Below, piece after piece: positions 7,959 through 14,928 of a stretch of 16,281 nucleotides of DNA. The position numbers were made by a program, and so were the translations under genes. The notes under the pieces were generated by a model that was not told the origin of the DNA, made no database searches, and saw only the letters and a program-made list of their open reading frames with translations. The DNA comes from JBDREF01 sp043820045 (lineage in GTDB: Bacteria > Planctomycetota > Phycisphaerae > Sedimentisphaerales > Anaerobacaceae), in the NCBI GenBank assembly GCA_043820045.1, contig JBDREF010000167.1:1-16281 (forward strand). The letters are read 5' to 3'. Within the stretch, counting starts at the first letter, position 1, and every line of letters begins with the position of its first letter.

Positions 7959-9834
7959 TAGCAATTACCTCCGGCGAGTACTCCCGCCACAAACCCTGTT
8001 CGTTCACCTTAAGCACGCCGAGATCTCGCTGCAACTCCAGTTCTGCGATGCGGTAATCCACCACCGCCCTGGTCAGGCCGTTCTGCGCCGAGAGAAGCGA
8101 GTCCTGGGCCTCCAATAGATTTCGGATTTCCGTTCTTCCGGCCTCGAGAAAAATGGTGCTGCTTCGGACACGCTTTTCCGCAATTACAACCGATTGAGCC
8201 TGAATCGTAAGTGTCTCCCGTGCCTCAAGGAGCCCGCGCAATTCGTTGCGAATGGCCAGCTTTATCTGGTCTTCAAGCGACTGAACACTTCTTGTCGCCC
8301 GCTCCAGATCTATCATGCTGTTGCGGTACTCGTTCCGCTCCCTGGTCCTCTCGATCGGCAGATCCAGCGAGAGCAGGGCGGTATATTGGCCTCGGTCAAA
8401 ACGCATGTTGCCGTCTTCGTCGGTATCCGAGACACGGGCCGTTCCGCCTAACGTCAATCCCGCCCTGAGGGCATCCGCCCTTACCACAACCCTCCTCTGG
8501 GCGTCGTAAACCGAGCCTATGGCCACCTGCAAATCCAGCCGATTTTCCAGGGCCAAATCCACGGCGAGCGACTGGTCAATTTCAAATGGTCCGGCGTCTT
8601 CATAGCTCGCCGGCACTAACTTTATGGGAGCGTCTGCGGGAGGGGCTGTCTCGGAAATTGCCTGCTCCGAGGTTGCCCGCATTTCTGCGAGAATTTCGCC
8701 AGCTTTGCCTCGCAGTTGCACCAGGTCGTTCGGGTCCAGGTCGATCAGGGCATCTACCGGCAGACCGATCGTACTTTTGAATGAGTCCAGGCGGCTCTTT
8801 AGCTGCTCCTGGGCCGATATCCAGCTATTACGAGCACTCAGTTCTCGCTGCATTGCCTGGTCCACCTCGATCTCAGGTATTCGCCCGGCATCGGCTCGTC
8901 TCCGTGACCATCGGCCGGATGCGACCGCGCTGCGATAGTCCTCTCGTGCATTCACAACCGTGTCCATTTGACGCAGGACGCCGAAATACCCGCTGGCAAT
9001 ACTGACGGCGAAGGTTCGTTTGTAGCGTTCAAAATCCCAGAGTTCATATACAACGTTGCGTTCGGCTTGTGTGAGAGACTCCGTCACAATATGCACGCCG
9101 GAGCCTCTCAGCAGGGGGACGGATGCCGCCGCGTTGCCTGTAAGGCCGATGTGTGACGCGCCGCCCTGGGTAAGCAGATTCACCAGGTCGATTGCCATCG
9201 CCGCACTCAGATCGGCTCCGTTCTTGAGGGTGCGGGTGACCCCGCCTGACGCACTGCTATCGAGGTTGGTTGCCACGGTGTTAGTGCTCAGTTCGCTTTC
9301 CGCATCCGCGCTGAAAATGTTACGGAAGTTGTTTCGTGTCAGATCAAGCGCCAACGCTGCCCGAAATACGTCCTCTTTGCGGGACTGGTATTCAAGACTG
9401 TTGCGGGCGCCCACCTGGAGTGCCTGCATCAACGACAGCTTGAGCGGCTTGTTGGGTTCCACGGGCAGGCCCAGAGGGTCGTCGGAAGATTCGACCTGTG
9501 GATAGTCCGGCTCGGGCCAGTGCTCAACAGGCTTCAGTTGATCTGTGCCAAGCGACGCCTCCGACGAATAAGCCAGCTTCTGCTGGGCTAACAGCCGACG
9601 GCGCAGGATGTCGCTGGGCCGTTCAATCCCAAGCGGCTCGGTTTTTCCAAGTGCCTCCTCCTGCTTTGCCGCGATTATCTCGGAAGCTACCTGGTCTGCC
9701 TCCGTCCGGTGCTCGGAGGGCGATCTGCATCCCGCCTCAACGAGCAACGAGGCGAATAACAGCAACGCTGTTAAACGATGCTTACCCCCATATATTCTCA
9801 ATCCACATAGCGTCTCAAAAGCTGCTTGTAACAT
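7942..9834 (-). CDS. TolC-family outer-membrane efflux protein (module A)
   Basis: Outer-membrane channel component, about 630 aa, and first gene of module A. The TolC two-fold repeat is visible, with repeat-opening helices LSLMQALQVGARNSLEYQSR and QSLAVDLALENRLDLQVAIG, and the LLEAQDSLLSAQNGLTRAVV helix near the C-terminus. It is longer than the module B paralogue, partly because of an extra Ala/Pro-rich insert near the repeat junction. I chose the ATG at 9834 because AAGGG lies five bases upstream. The frame is open to 9921, but those extra codons would run through the promoter leader and an inverted repeat. After a hydrophobic segment there is Cys36 in VEAGC. This is lipobox-like but has Glu at -3, so lipidation is uncertain. 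It is followed by the EHRTEADQVASEII segment that matches the paralogue. It overlaps the adaptor gene by 17 bases. Confidence 0.9.
   Translation of the reverse strand: MLQAAFETLCGLRIYGGKHRLTALLLFASLLVEAGCRSPSEHRTEADQVASEIIAAKQEEALGKTEPLGIERPSDILRRRLLAQQKLAYSSEASLGTDQLKPVEHWPEPDYPQVESSDDPLGLPVEPNKPLKLSLMQALQVGARNSLEYQSRKEDVFRAALALDLTRNNFRNIFSADAESELSTNTVATNLDSSASGGVTRTLKNGADLSAAMAIDLVNLLTQGGASHIGLTGNAAASVPLLRGSGVHIVTESLTQAERNVVYELWDFERYKRTFAVSIASGYFGVLRQMDTVVNAREDYRSAVASGRWSRRRADAGRIPEIEVDQAMQRELSARNSWISAQEQLKSRLDSFKSTIGLPVDALIDLDPNDLVQLRGKAGEILAEMRATSEQAISETAPPADAPIKLVPASYEDAGPFEIDQSLAVDLALENRLDLQVAIGSVYDAQRRVVVRADALRAGLTLGGTARVSDTDEDGNMRFDRGQYTALLSLDLPIERTRERNEYRNSMIDLERATRSVQSLEDQIKLAIRNELRGLLEARETLTIQAQSVVIAEKRVRSSTIFLEAGRTEIRNLLEAQDSLLSAQNGLTRAVVDYRIAELELQRDLGVLKVNEQGLWREYSPEVIANVEKQ
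7968..7972 (-). promoter_or_regulatory. Ribosome binding site deciding the adaptor start
   Basis: GGAGG on the minus strand, nine bases from the ATG at 7958 but only three from the in-frame TTG at 7964. It therefore supports the ATG. It lies inside the 3' end of the upstream TolC-like gene, consistent with translational coupling. Confidence 0.7.
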
Positions 9835-9839
9835 AAGTA

Positions 9840-9844
9840 CCCTT
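9840..9844 (-). promoter_or_regulatory. Ribosome binding site deciding the module A TolC start
   Basis: AAGGG on the minus strand, five bases before the ATG at 9834. It favours this start over the upstream in-frame start at 9921. Confidence 0.6.
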
Positions 9845-9875
9845 GCAAAAACCCATGTCCAGGACACGTTTAGTA

Positions 9876-9897
9876 AACTGTACCTTCCCGTACAGTT
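9876..9897. repeat. Perfect inverted repeat in the module A leader (candidate operator)
   Basis: AACTGTAC, six bases, then GTACAGTT: two perfect 8-base arms. It lies about 16-37 bases downstream of the likely transcription start and 42 bases before the TolC-like start codon. It could be a dimeric repressor site or, on the RNA, an 8-bp hairpin in the leader. The half-sites are CTGT/ACAG-like, but their spacing (10 bases between CTGT and ACAG) does not match the enterobacterial LexA box. Confidence 0.55.
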
Positions 9898-9919
9898 GTT
9901 GTCGCACAAGTGCACGGCC

Positions 9920-9925
9920 ATTATA
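9920..9925 (-). promoter_or_regulatory. -10 box of the probable module A promoter
   Basis: A perfect TATAAT on the minus strand, about 85 bases before the TolC-like start codon. At 17-base spacing the -35 position reads GTATTA, a poor match, so the promoter may be weak or depend on an activator or another sigma factor. Confidence 0.45.
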
Positions 9926-10062
9926 GATAGTCACTCGTCCACTAATACGTTCAGACGCTTTCTTGAGCCCAAATATTGCAGAAAACGTGTAAATGCGCCC
10001 AAAAATCGCCCAAATAGCCGGTTTTCTCCTGAAGAATGGTGACACCGCCTCCTTGATCGGCA

Positions 10063-10129
10063 GGAGAAGTGTGCCCGCTGTTTTGGGCCTTAGGGCTTGC
10101 CCCGACAGCCTCTGCGGGCACACTTCTCC
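10063..10129. repeat. Long hairpin: 16-bp perfect inverted repeat with 35-base loop
   Basis: Arms GGAGAAGTGTGCCCGC (10063-10078) and GCGGGCACACTTCTCC (10114-10129) pair without mismatch. The loop can itself fold (GGGC-TT-GCCC at 10093-10102) or form a competing GCTGT/ACAGC pairing (10077-10081 with 10105-10109). It begins 21 bases after the stop codon of the PQQ-like gene. There is no U-tract on either side, so it is not a classical intrinsic terminator. It could protect the 3' end of the message, act as a U-less terminator, or be a copy of a dispersed palindromic element. Confidence 0.85.
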
Positions 10130-10150
10130 CGAGTCAGATTTGTCGGACAC

Positions 10151-11383
10151 TCATTCGACGGTATACATCGCCATCGCCTCCTGGTCCTTGATGAAGATGC
10201 GATTGCCCGCCACTACCGGATGGGCATAGGTCGCGGTATCGGAGACCTTGATCCGGGCCAGTTCGGCATATTCTTTGCCGTCCGGTTTGAAGACGATTAG
10301 CTCGGAATTGCTGGGCAGCGCCAGCAGGACAGAGCCGGCGTCCACAATGGCCCCAAAACCGCCACGATCACGCTGGGTTGGGTCTGTCCAGGCAGTCTGG
10401 CCGGTTTGAGCGTTTATGCAGAAGAGATTGCCGGTATCCGATAGCCCGAAGAGCATGCCATCCTTGAGAACCGGTGTATTGTACTGCACACCGAGTTCCG
10501 CATTGCTCCAAAGCTCTTTGGCGGTAAAGCCGTCTCCCTGCTTTTCAATTTTCAGCGCCATGGTCCCCCGGCCCTTCGCGGCATATATCACAGTCTGGCC
10601 GTCAACTATAGGTGTGGCAGCATTGTAGGCTCTACTCGGGGGCACGGAGGCGAGCTGCCAAAGGAGCTTTCCGTTGGCCGCACTAATCCCTACAACGCTT
10701 TTCTCGGTCGGCGTGACAATCTGCTTCGTACCCGCCACCGTCAGCAGGGCAGGCGAGCCGTAGTCGGGGCCCTCATCGCCCCATCGCCACTTTTCCTCGC
10801 CGCCGGCAAGGTCATAGGCGATGATCGCCCCATTGCCCGGTCCGCCGAGATGGGCGATCACCATGCCGTCAACGATGATCGGCGAGGTGGCTGCGAAGAA
10901 CCTGGGTACGACCTTGGGGAACGGGTCCTTGCGCCAGACGAGCTTGCCGGTGCCGGCGTCCAGACAGGAAAGCACCCCGCCGACGCCCAGTGTGACGACC
11001 TTTCCATCCGCCACCGCCGGCGAGCTTCTGGGGCCAGGGTGCCGTGCGGCCGCGCCGGTAACAGCCTGTGCTGCGTATTTGTCCTTCCACAACTCATGGC
11101 CGTTGCCCGCATCCAGGCACAAAGTAACCTCCTCCTCGCCTTGCCTTGCAAAGACATAGAGCTTGTTCCCAACGAGAGCAGGCGTCGAATCACCCGAGCC
11201 CGCCGTCACTTTCCACTTCTGCGTCAGCTCATTCGGCCATTTCGGAGGCGATTGGAACCCGCTTACCTTGCCGTCTCGATTGGGTCCCCGCCACTGCGGC
11301 CAGTCCTGCGCGAAGACGCAGCCTGCGCCGATCAGAATCACACAGCCAGCCATCACAGCCTTCGATAGATTTGTTTTTCTCAT
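10151..11383 (-). CDS. Secreted PQQ-like beta-propeller repeat protein
   Basis: Exported protein of 410 aa with an N-terminal signal peptide (about 1-25, cleavage after VFA). The mature part starts with the QDWPQWRGPNRDG motif, characteristic of planctomycete and related PQQ-binding-like propellers. The rest consists of repeated propeller blades, each with a 'DG..v....G.l.ald..tG...W' pattern: GNGHELWKDKY, GTGKLVWRKD, GGEEKWRWG, ANGKLLWQL and AQTGQTAWTD. Function cannot be deduced; such proteins often act as binding or scaffold domains and need not bind PQQ, and no dehydrogenase domain is present. GGAGG five bases before the ATG supports the start. It is transcribed in the same direction as the export genes but separated from them by 316 bases and a large hairpin, so it is probably a single-gene unit. 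Confidence 0.9.
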   Translation of the reverse strand: MRKTNLSKAVMAGCVILIGAGCVFAQDWPQWRGPNRDGKVSGFQSPPKWPNELTQKWKVTAGSGDSTPALVGNKLYVFARQGEEEVTLCLDAGNGHELWKDKYAAQAVTGAAARHPGPRSSPAVADGKVVTLGVGGVLSCLDAGTGKLVWRKDPFPKVVPRFFAATSPIIVDGMVIAHLGGPGNGAIIAYDLAGGEEKWRWGDEGPDYGSPALLTVAGTKQIVTPTEKSVVGISAANGKLLWQLASVPPSRAYNAATPIVDGQTVIYAAKGRGTMALKIEKQGDGFTAKELWSNAELGVQYNTPVLKDGMLFGLSDTGNLFCINAQTGQTAWTDPTQRDRGGFGAIVDAGSVLLALPSNSELIVFKPDGKEYAELARIKVSDTATYAHPVVAGNRIFIKDQEAMAMYTVE

Positions 11384-11481
11384 GGTAACCTCCTGTCAGA
11401 TTCTTGCTGAGAGGCCTGCACCGCGTTGCGCCGGCGGCAACAGAATACCGCTGCGGCCTTCTCTACAATCGAGTTTTCTGT

Positions 11482-11487
11482 ATTATA
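11482..11487 (-). promoter_or_regulatory. -10 box of the probable PQQ-like gene promoter
   Basis: A perfect TATAAT on the minus strand about 98 bases before the ATG. The best -35-like element, TTGATT, is only 13 bases upstream, and at 17 bases the match is poor. Taken alone the box is moderate evidence. Confidence 0.4.
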
Positions 11488-11573
11488 CTGTTCTGAGCAG
11501 AATCAATGCTAAGAATTCCCTTTGCTGTTTTTAGACTCTCAGTGCAGGGGTTAGACGTCCTGCGAGGGGAGAA

Positions 11574-11636
11574 TATTGCAAAAAAGTACGCCAATGCCGC
11601 GCCGGAACGGCTGAATTTTATTGCAAAGTGCGCCAA
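11574..11636 (+). repeat. Imperfect direct repeat upstream of tRNA-Cys
   Basis: Two related copies, TATTGCAAAAA...GTACGCCAA (11574-11594) and TATTGCAAAGTGCGCCAA (11619-11636), start 45 bases apart. The second copy contains the likely -35 region of the tRNA promoter. They may be a duplicated promoter segment or binding sites. Confidence 0.5.
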
Positions 11637-11647
11637 ACGGGTATAAA
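11621..11647 (+). promoter_or_regulatory. Probable promoter of tRNA-Cys
   Basis: TTGCAA (11621-11626) and TATAAA (11642-11647) with a 15-base spacer, somewhat short. Transcription would start near 11654, giving a leader of about 14 bases before the tRNA. Confidence 0.4.
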
Positions 11648-11667
11648 CTTGGAGCCGATTTTACGCT

Positions 11668-11741
11668 GGCGGCGTAGCCAAGAGGCCTAAGGCGACGGTT
11701 TGCAAAACCGTTATTCCCCGGTTCGAATCCGGGCGCCGCCT
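11668..11741 (+). tRNA. tRNA-Cys (GCA)
   Basis: A complete cloverleaf of 74 bases. The acceptor stem pairs GGCGGCG with CGCCGCC. The D-arm stem is GCC/GGC, the anticodon stem ACGGT/ACCGT with loop TTGCAAA (anticodon GCA), and the T-arm CCCGG-TTCGAAT-CCGGG. The discriminator base is T, as usual for cysteine tRNAs. The 3' CCA is not encoded. A run of six T (11752-11757) follows but without a clear hairpin. Confidence 0.97.
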
Positions 11742-11885
11742 TTGTACTTCGTTTTTTAAGTAGTCTTTGGTTTTAAGCGAATTTCAAGGTCTGACGCTCC
11801 ATGATACAAGTCTTTAAGGAATTTTCCCGCGTCGCGAACAGGTAATCTGAAAAATCGCCGAAAGTATAGAGGAAAAGGGGTGGAA
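11742..11885 (+). other. Spacer between tRNA-Cys and the transglutaminase-like gene
   Basis: 144 bases, AT-richer than the genes. It starts with a T-run (11752-11757) that may end the tRNA transcript and finishes with GAGG and AAGGGG Shine-Dalgarno-like stretches. No good promoter for the downstream gene could be identified; a TTTCAA/TACAAG pair spaced 17 bases is a weak candidate. Confidence 0.35.
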
Positions 11886-13832
11886 ATGTCCGGCTCCGGT
11901 CGCAGATTTGTACGATTAGCCTACTGCTCAATAATCATGCTCGTCCTGCTGGTCGCCCTGGCGGGCCGATCGGCAGCAAAAGTTACCTGCGTCAGACTCA
12001 CCAGTGAACACACGGCCGACACCACGGATTTGGGGCGTTTCAGGCAATTCCACGAATGGAACGACAAAAGCGGCAACGACCTCGCTCTTGCGGTATGGAA
12101 ATACTTGTGCGGCTATGAAACCGGTCTCTACCATTTCAACGAGCTTCTCGAAGGACGGGACTCATTCGACGAATACGCGACAGTGCGCGACCCGCTGAAG
12201 ATTCTGAACGTTTACAACATGGGCTATTGCGGCATATTCGGGCCTGTTCTGGACGGCATTTTTCAAGGCGTGGGTTTCGAGCAGGGACGGTCTTTCGGGG
12301 TTGAAGCGTGGAATCACTGTGCCACGGAGGTCTGGTACGATGACGCCTGGCATTACTTCGATCTGGACGTTCGCGGCGTTCTGACCGATGCGAGCGGAAC
12401 GGTGGCGAGCCTGGATGAGGCAAGACGAAATCGGGCTCTCTGGACTGATCCGGCGATACAAATAGAGCCGTTCTTTCCGAACGACGAGGACAAGAACAGG
12501 GTATTCGAGATATATCGCGACAGCAGGATTCACTACTATTACCGCTGGTTCGAAGGCGGTCACACGATGGATTTCTATCTCCGGCAGGGCGAGTCGTTCA
12601 CACGCTGGTGGATGCCGCAGGGGGGGCGTTGGCACCATCTGCCTCGCTACACCGAGACTAAATGGGTCAAAGAACTCATCGAGGCTGACCCCGTCGGCAT
12701 GAAACCCAACCACCGCAATTTTACACGGTGGAACCATGGCAACGGCCTATTTCACTATGCACCGAACTTGTCGGAGGTATCAACGGATTTTGCAGACGGA
12801 ATCTATGCCGTTGAAAATCTCGTGCCCGGCAGCAATGGTCTGCATCTGATGAAGGCGGGCAAAGGTGAGGTCGTCTTTGAAGTTTTCACGCCTTATATTA
12901 TCGTTGCGAAAGTCAACAAGCTCGAAGACGTGAATGACGATGCCGAGGCCTCGGTAGTAAAGATGGAGACTTGTTTGCCCGTCGATGTGACGATTTCGCT
13001 CGACCACGGGATTACGTGGCAGGCCGCAGGTCAATCAAGAGCCGGCGGCGAGACTGCCGTCGATTTGACGCATATTGTCAAGGGCACCTACGGTTATCTT
13101 GTGAAACTCACTGCTTCCGGGGCCGCGGGCGCAGCGGCAATCAAGTCTCTGGCGATTGATACCTGGGTGCAAGTGGCGCCTATCAGCCTGCCCAGACTGA
13201 AGAAAGGCAGGAACCGCTTCCAATACGAGATAGGTGACCGCTACGGCCACGCCACAATTCCGATGCTGGTCACTCCTAATACTGCCGATCCGGACGATCT
13301 GAAGAAATATCTGGTTGCGATGCTGGAAGACTACGATCCGCAGCGGGCGACTTCTCGTATTCGCGGCGACGCCGTATTGCGACTGGCTGCTCCTGCGGGA
13401 ATGAAGATCGCATGGTTCAGCGCCGGCGCGACCTTCCGAACTTATCAGGGAGAGCAGGCGAAGGAAACCGACAATCGCATAGCTTATTCGGTCGGTCAAC
13501 CAACGAACTTCAAAGAGATATACAGGTCATCGGTGCCGACATGGGTAAATCACTGGCGGTACAACTGGGACACGGACGTCGTGCTGGATGAGCCGGCGGA
13601 TAAGGTGTTCGTCAAGTACACCGGCAACCCCGGACTGAACACTATTCGCGCCTGTCTGCATCTGCTTGCCGAGCAGCCGCCACAGACCGGAGTACGAATT
13701 GTGCATGGCTACCGTATCGGCGAGCAGCTTCACTCCGAAACAAGGTATATGGCTGAACCGGGAACCTACACGGTCGATTGTGATGGCCAGCCCGAGAACG
13801 TATTTATCGAGATAAGTGTGCCATCCAAGTAG
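11886..13832 (+). CDS. Exported transglutaminase-like (Cys-His-Asp) protein with Asp-box
   Basis: Large secreted or periplasmic protein of about 648 aa; I do not recognise a named family for the full length. A basic N-terminus and hydrophobic helix (about 6-31, ending SAA) form a signal peptide. Residues about 108-162 match the transglutaminase-like core. They contain Cys115 in MGYCGIFGPVLDGIF, His144 in WNHCATEVWYDDAW, and Asp159 four residues after that Trp, in the order and spacing of the catalytic triad. This suggests a cysteine peptidase, amidase or transferase. Next comes an unusual Trp/His/Arg-rich segment (about 236-295). Then there are beta-rich regions with one Asp-box, SLDHGITW (371-378), followed by a DLT..VKGTYGYLVKL strand pattern. 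ATG 11886 has AAGGGG five bases upstream; GTG at 11880 (GAGG seven bases upstream) is a possible alternative. It probably forms a transcription unit with the dehydrogenase 42 bases downstream. Confidence 0.8.
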   Translation: MSGSGRRFVRLAYCSIIMLVLLVALAGRSAAKVTCVRLTSEHTADTTDLGRFRQFHEWNDKSGNDLALAVWKYLCGYETGLYHFNELLEGRDSFDEYATVRDPLKILNVYNMGYCGIFGPVLDGIFQGVGFEQGRSFGVEAWNHCATEVWYDDAWHYFDLDVRGVLTDASGTVASLDEARRNRALWTDPAIQIEPFFPNDEDKNRVFEIYRDSRIHYYYRWFEGGHTMDFYLRQGESFTRWWMPQGGRWHHLPRYTETKWVKELIEADPVGMKPNHRNFTRWNHGNGLFHYAPNLSEVSTDFADGIYAVENLVPGSNGLHLMKAGKGEVVFEVFTPYIIVAKVNKLEDVNDDAEASVVKMETCLPVDVTISLDHGITWQAAGQSRAGGETAVDLTHIVKGTYGYLVKLTASGAAGAAAIKSLAIDTWVQVAPISLPRLKKGRNRFQYEIGDRYGHATIPMLVTPNTADPDDLKKYLVAMLEDYDPQRATSRIRGDAVLRLAAPAGMKIAWFSAGATFRTYQGEQAKETDNRIAYSVGQPTNFKEIYRSSVPTWVNHWRYNWDTDVVLDEPADKVFVKYTGNPGLNTIRACLHLLAEQPPQTGVRIVHGYRIGEQLHSETRYMAEPGTYTVDCDGQPENVFIEISVPSK

Positions 13833-13874
13833 GCGTTTGCGCCGGTCGAAAACAGGAAAAGGGAGACTTGAGTC

Positions 13875-14906
13875 ATGAAGGCGATGGTACTCAGGAGAAC
13901 GGCGCCGATCGAAGACAAGCCTTTGCAGCTTGAGGACGTGCCGGTTCCCGAGCCTGGTCCCAGGCAAATCAGGGTTAAAATTGCAGTCTGCGGTGCGTGT
14001 CATACCGAGCTTGATGAGATTGAGGGCAGACTTGAATCGAAGTTGCCTGTAATCCCCGGGCATCAGATTGTCGGCAGAGTGGAAAGTCTTGGGGACGGAG
14101 CCGCCAAATTCAAACGGGGAGACCGCGCGGGGATCGCCTGGATAAATTCTGCGTGCGGAAAGTGCGACTTTTGCCGAGACGGGAATGAGAATCTATGCCC
14201 TGAATTCCTCGGCACCGGTTGCCACGCGAACGGCGGCTATGCGGAATACGCTGTCGTCTCGGAAGATTTTGCCTACCCGATTCCCGAGCGGTTTACGGAT
14301 TCGTCAGCGGCCCCTCTGCTCTGTGCCGGTGCAATTGGCTACAGGGCTCTGAGGCTGACGGGCTTCAGGGACGGCAAGGTGCTCGGCCTGTTTGGTTTTG
14401 GCGCCTCGGCACATATTGTGATTCAGATAGCCCGGCACAAGTATCCCAATTCGAAGGTCTTCGTTTTTACTAGGCCGGGACAGAAGGACCATCAGAATCT
14501 GGCTCGCAAGCTCGGCGCCGATTGGGTCGGGGCGACTGGCGAGAACCCGCCGGGCAAACTCAACTGTGCGATTGATTTCACCCCTGCGTGGAGTCCTATA
14601 GTGGAGGCCCTGCGGGTATTGGATAAAGGCGGCAGGCTCGTCATAAATGCAATTCGCAAAGAGGCAGGGGACAAAGATTCGTTGCTTAGGTTAGATTATT
14701 CCACTCATATTTGGCAGGAAAAAGAGATAAAGAGCGTCGCCAATATCGCCAGGAGGGATGCCGAAGAGTTCCTGCCGTTGGCGGCAGAAATTCCGATTAT
14801 TCCGGAGGTCCGGGAATTTGACCTGGAAGAGGCCAACGAAGTCCTGCATTTGCTCAAGCAGGGGAAAATCCGGGGTGCGGCGGTTTTGAGAATATCCGCA
14901 GAGTAA
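13875..14906 (+). CDS. Zinc-dependent alcohol dehydrogenase (MDR family)
   Basis: Cytoplasmic medium-chain dehydrogenase, 343 aa, predicted to interconvert an alcohol and an aldehyde or ketone with NAD(P). The GroES-like catalytic domain carries the catalytic zinc ligands Cys42 (in CGACHTEL), His63 (in PGHQIVG) and Cys150 (in LLCAG). The structural zinc site has four cysteines, C94, C97, C100 and C108. The nucleotide-binding fold shows GFGASAH (174-180). The usual GHE motif is GHQ here, which also occurs in an AdhA-like bacterial subgroup, so it need not be a defect. GGGAG lies nine bases before the ATG. It follows the transglutaminase-like gene by 42 bases on the same strand and ends 22 bases from a convergent GH28 gene. 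Substrate unknown. Confidence 0.93.
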   Translation: MKAMVLRRTAPIEDKPLQLEDVPVPEPGPRQIRVKIAVCGACHTELDEIEGRLESKLPVIPGHQIVGRVESLGDGAAKFKRGDRAGIAWINSACGKCDFCRDGNENLCPEFLGTGCHANGGYAEYAVVSEDFAYPIPERFTDSSAAPLLCAGAIGYRALRLTGFRDGKVLGLFGFGASAHIVIQIARHKYPNSKVFVFTRPGQKDHQNLARKLGADWVGATGENPPGKLNCAIDFTPAWSPIVEALRVLDKGGRLVINAIRKEAGDKDSLLRLDYSTHIWQEKEIKSVANIARRDAEEFLPLAAEIPIIPEVREFDLEEANEVLHLLKQGKIRGAAVLRISAE

Positions 14907-14928
14907 TGCACGGATTCAGCATTTACGG

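Larger units (their letters stand above)
9835..10150. other. 316-base intergenic region between the PQQ-like gene and module A
   Basis: No convincing gene. In minus-strand order it holds a long hairpin just behind the PQQ-like stop codon (10063-10129), about 130 bases without a recognisable signal, a -10-like box (9920-9925), a small palindrome GCACTTGTGC over the expected start site (9904-9913), a perfect inverted repeat in the leader (9876-9897), and the Shine-Dalgarno of the TolC-like gene. An open minus-strand frame crosses the whole region but reads through the hairpin arms and resembles no known family. Confidence 0.6.

Noticed and set aside
9878..9895. CTGT...ACAG as a LexA (SOS) box
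   Set aside because: The spacing between CTGT and ACAG is 10 bases rather than the 8 of the enterobacterial site, and no SOS gene is nearby. Kept only as an inverted repeat.
9815..10150. 111-codon minus-strand open frame in the intergenic region
   Set aside because: It starts with GTG without a ribosome binding site, reads through both hairpin arms and the promoter region, and overlaps the TolC-like start. No family resemblance.
10850..11368. 172-codon plus-strand open frame
   Set aside because: Antisense shadow of the PQQ-like gene; the composition is Arg/Pro/Ala-rich without motifs.
10151..11383. PQQ-dependent dehydrogenase
   Set aside because: Only short propeller blades are present, at 410 aa; no cytochrome domain or quinoprotein dehydrogenase active-site pattern could be seen.
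11742..11760. Intrinsic terminator after tRNA-Cys
   Set aside because: There is a T-run but no stable stem before it apart from the tRNA itself.
12162..12737. 191-codon minus-strand open frame
   Set aside because: Antisense to the transglutaminase-like gene, no motif and no ribosome binding site.
13527..14063. 178-codon minus-strand open frame spanning two genes
   Set aside because: It crosses the end of the transglutaminase-like gene and the start of the dehydrogenase on the opposite strand; both are well supported on the plus strand.
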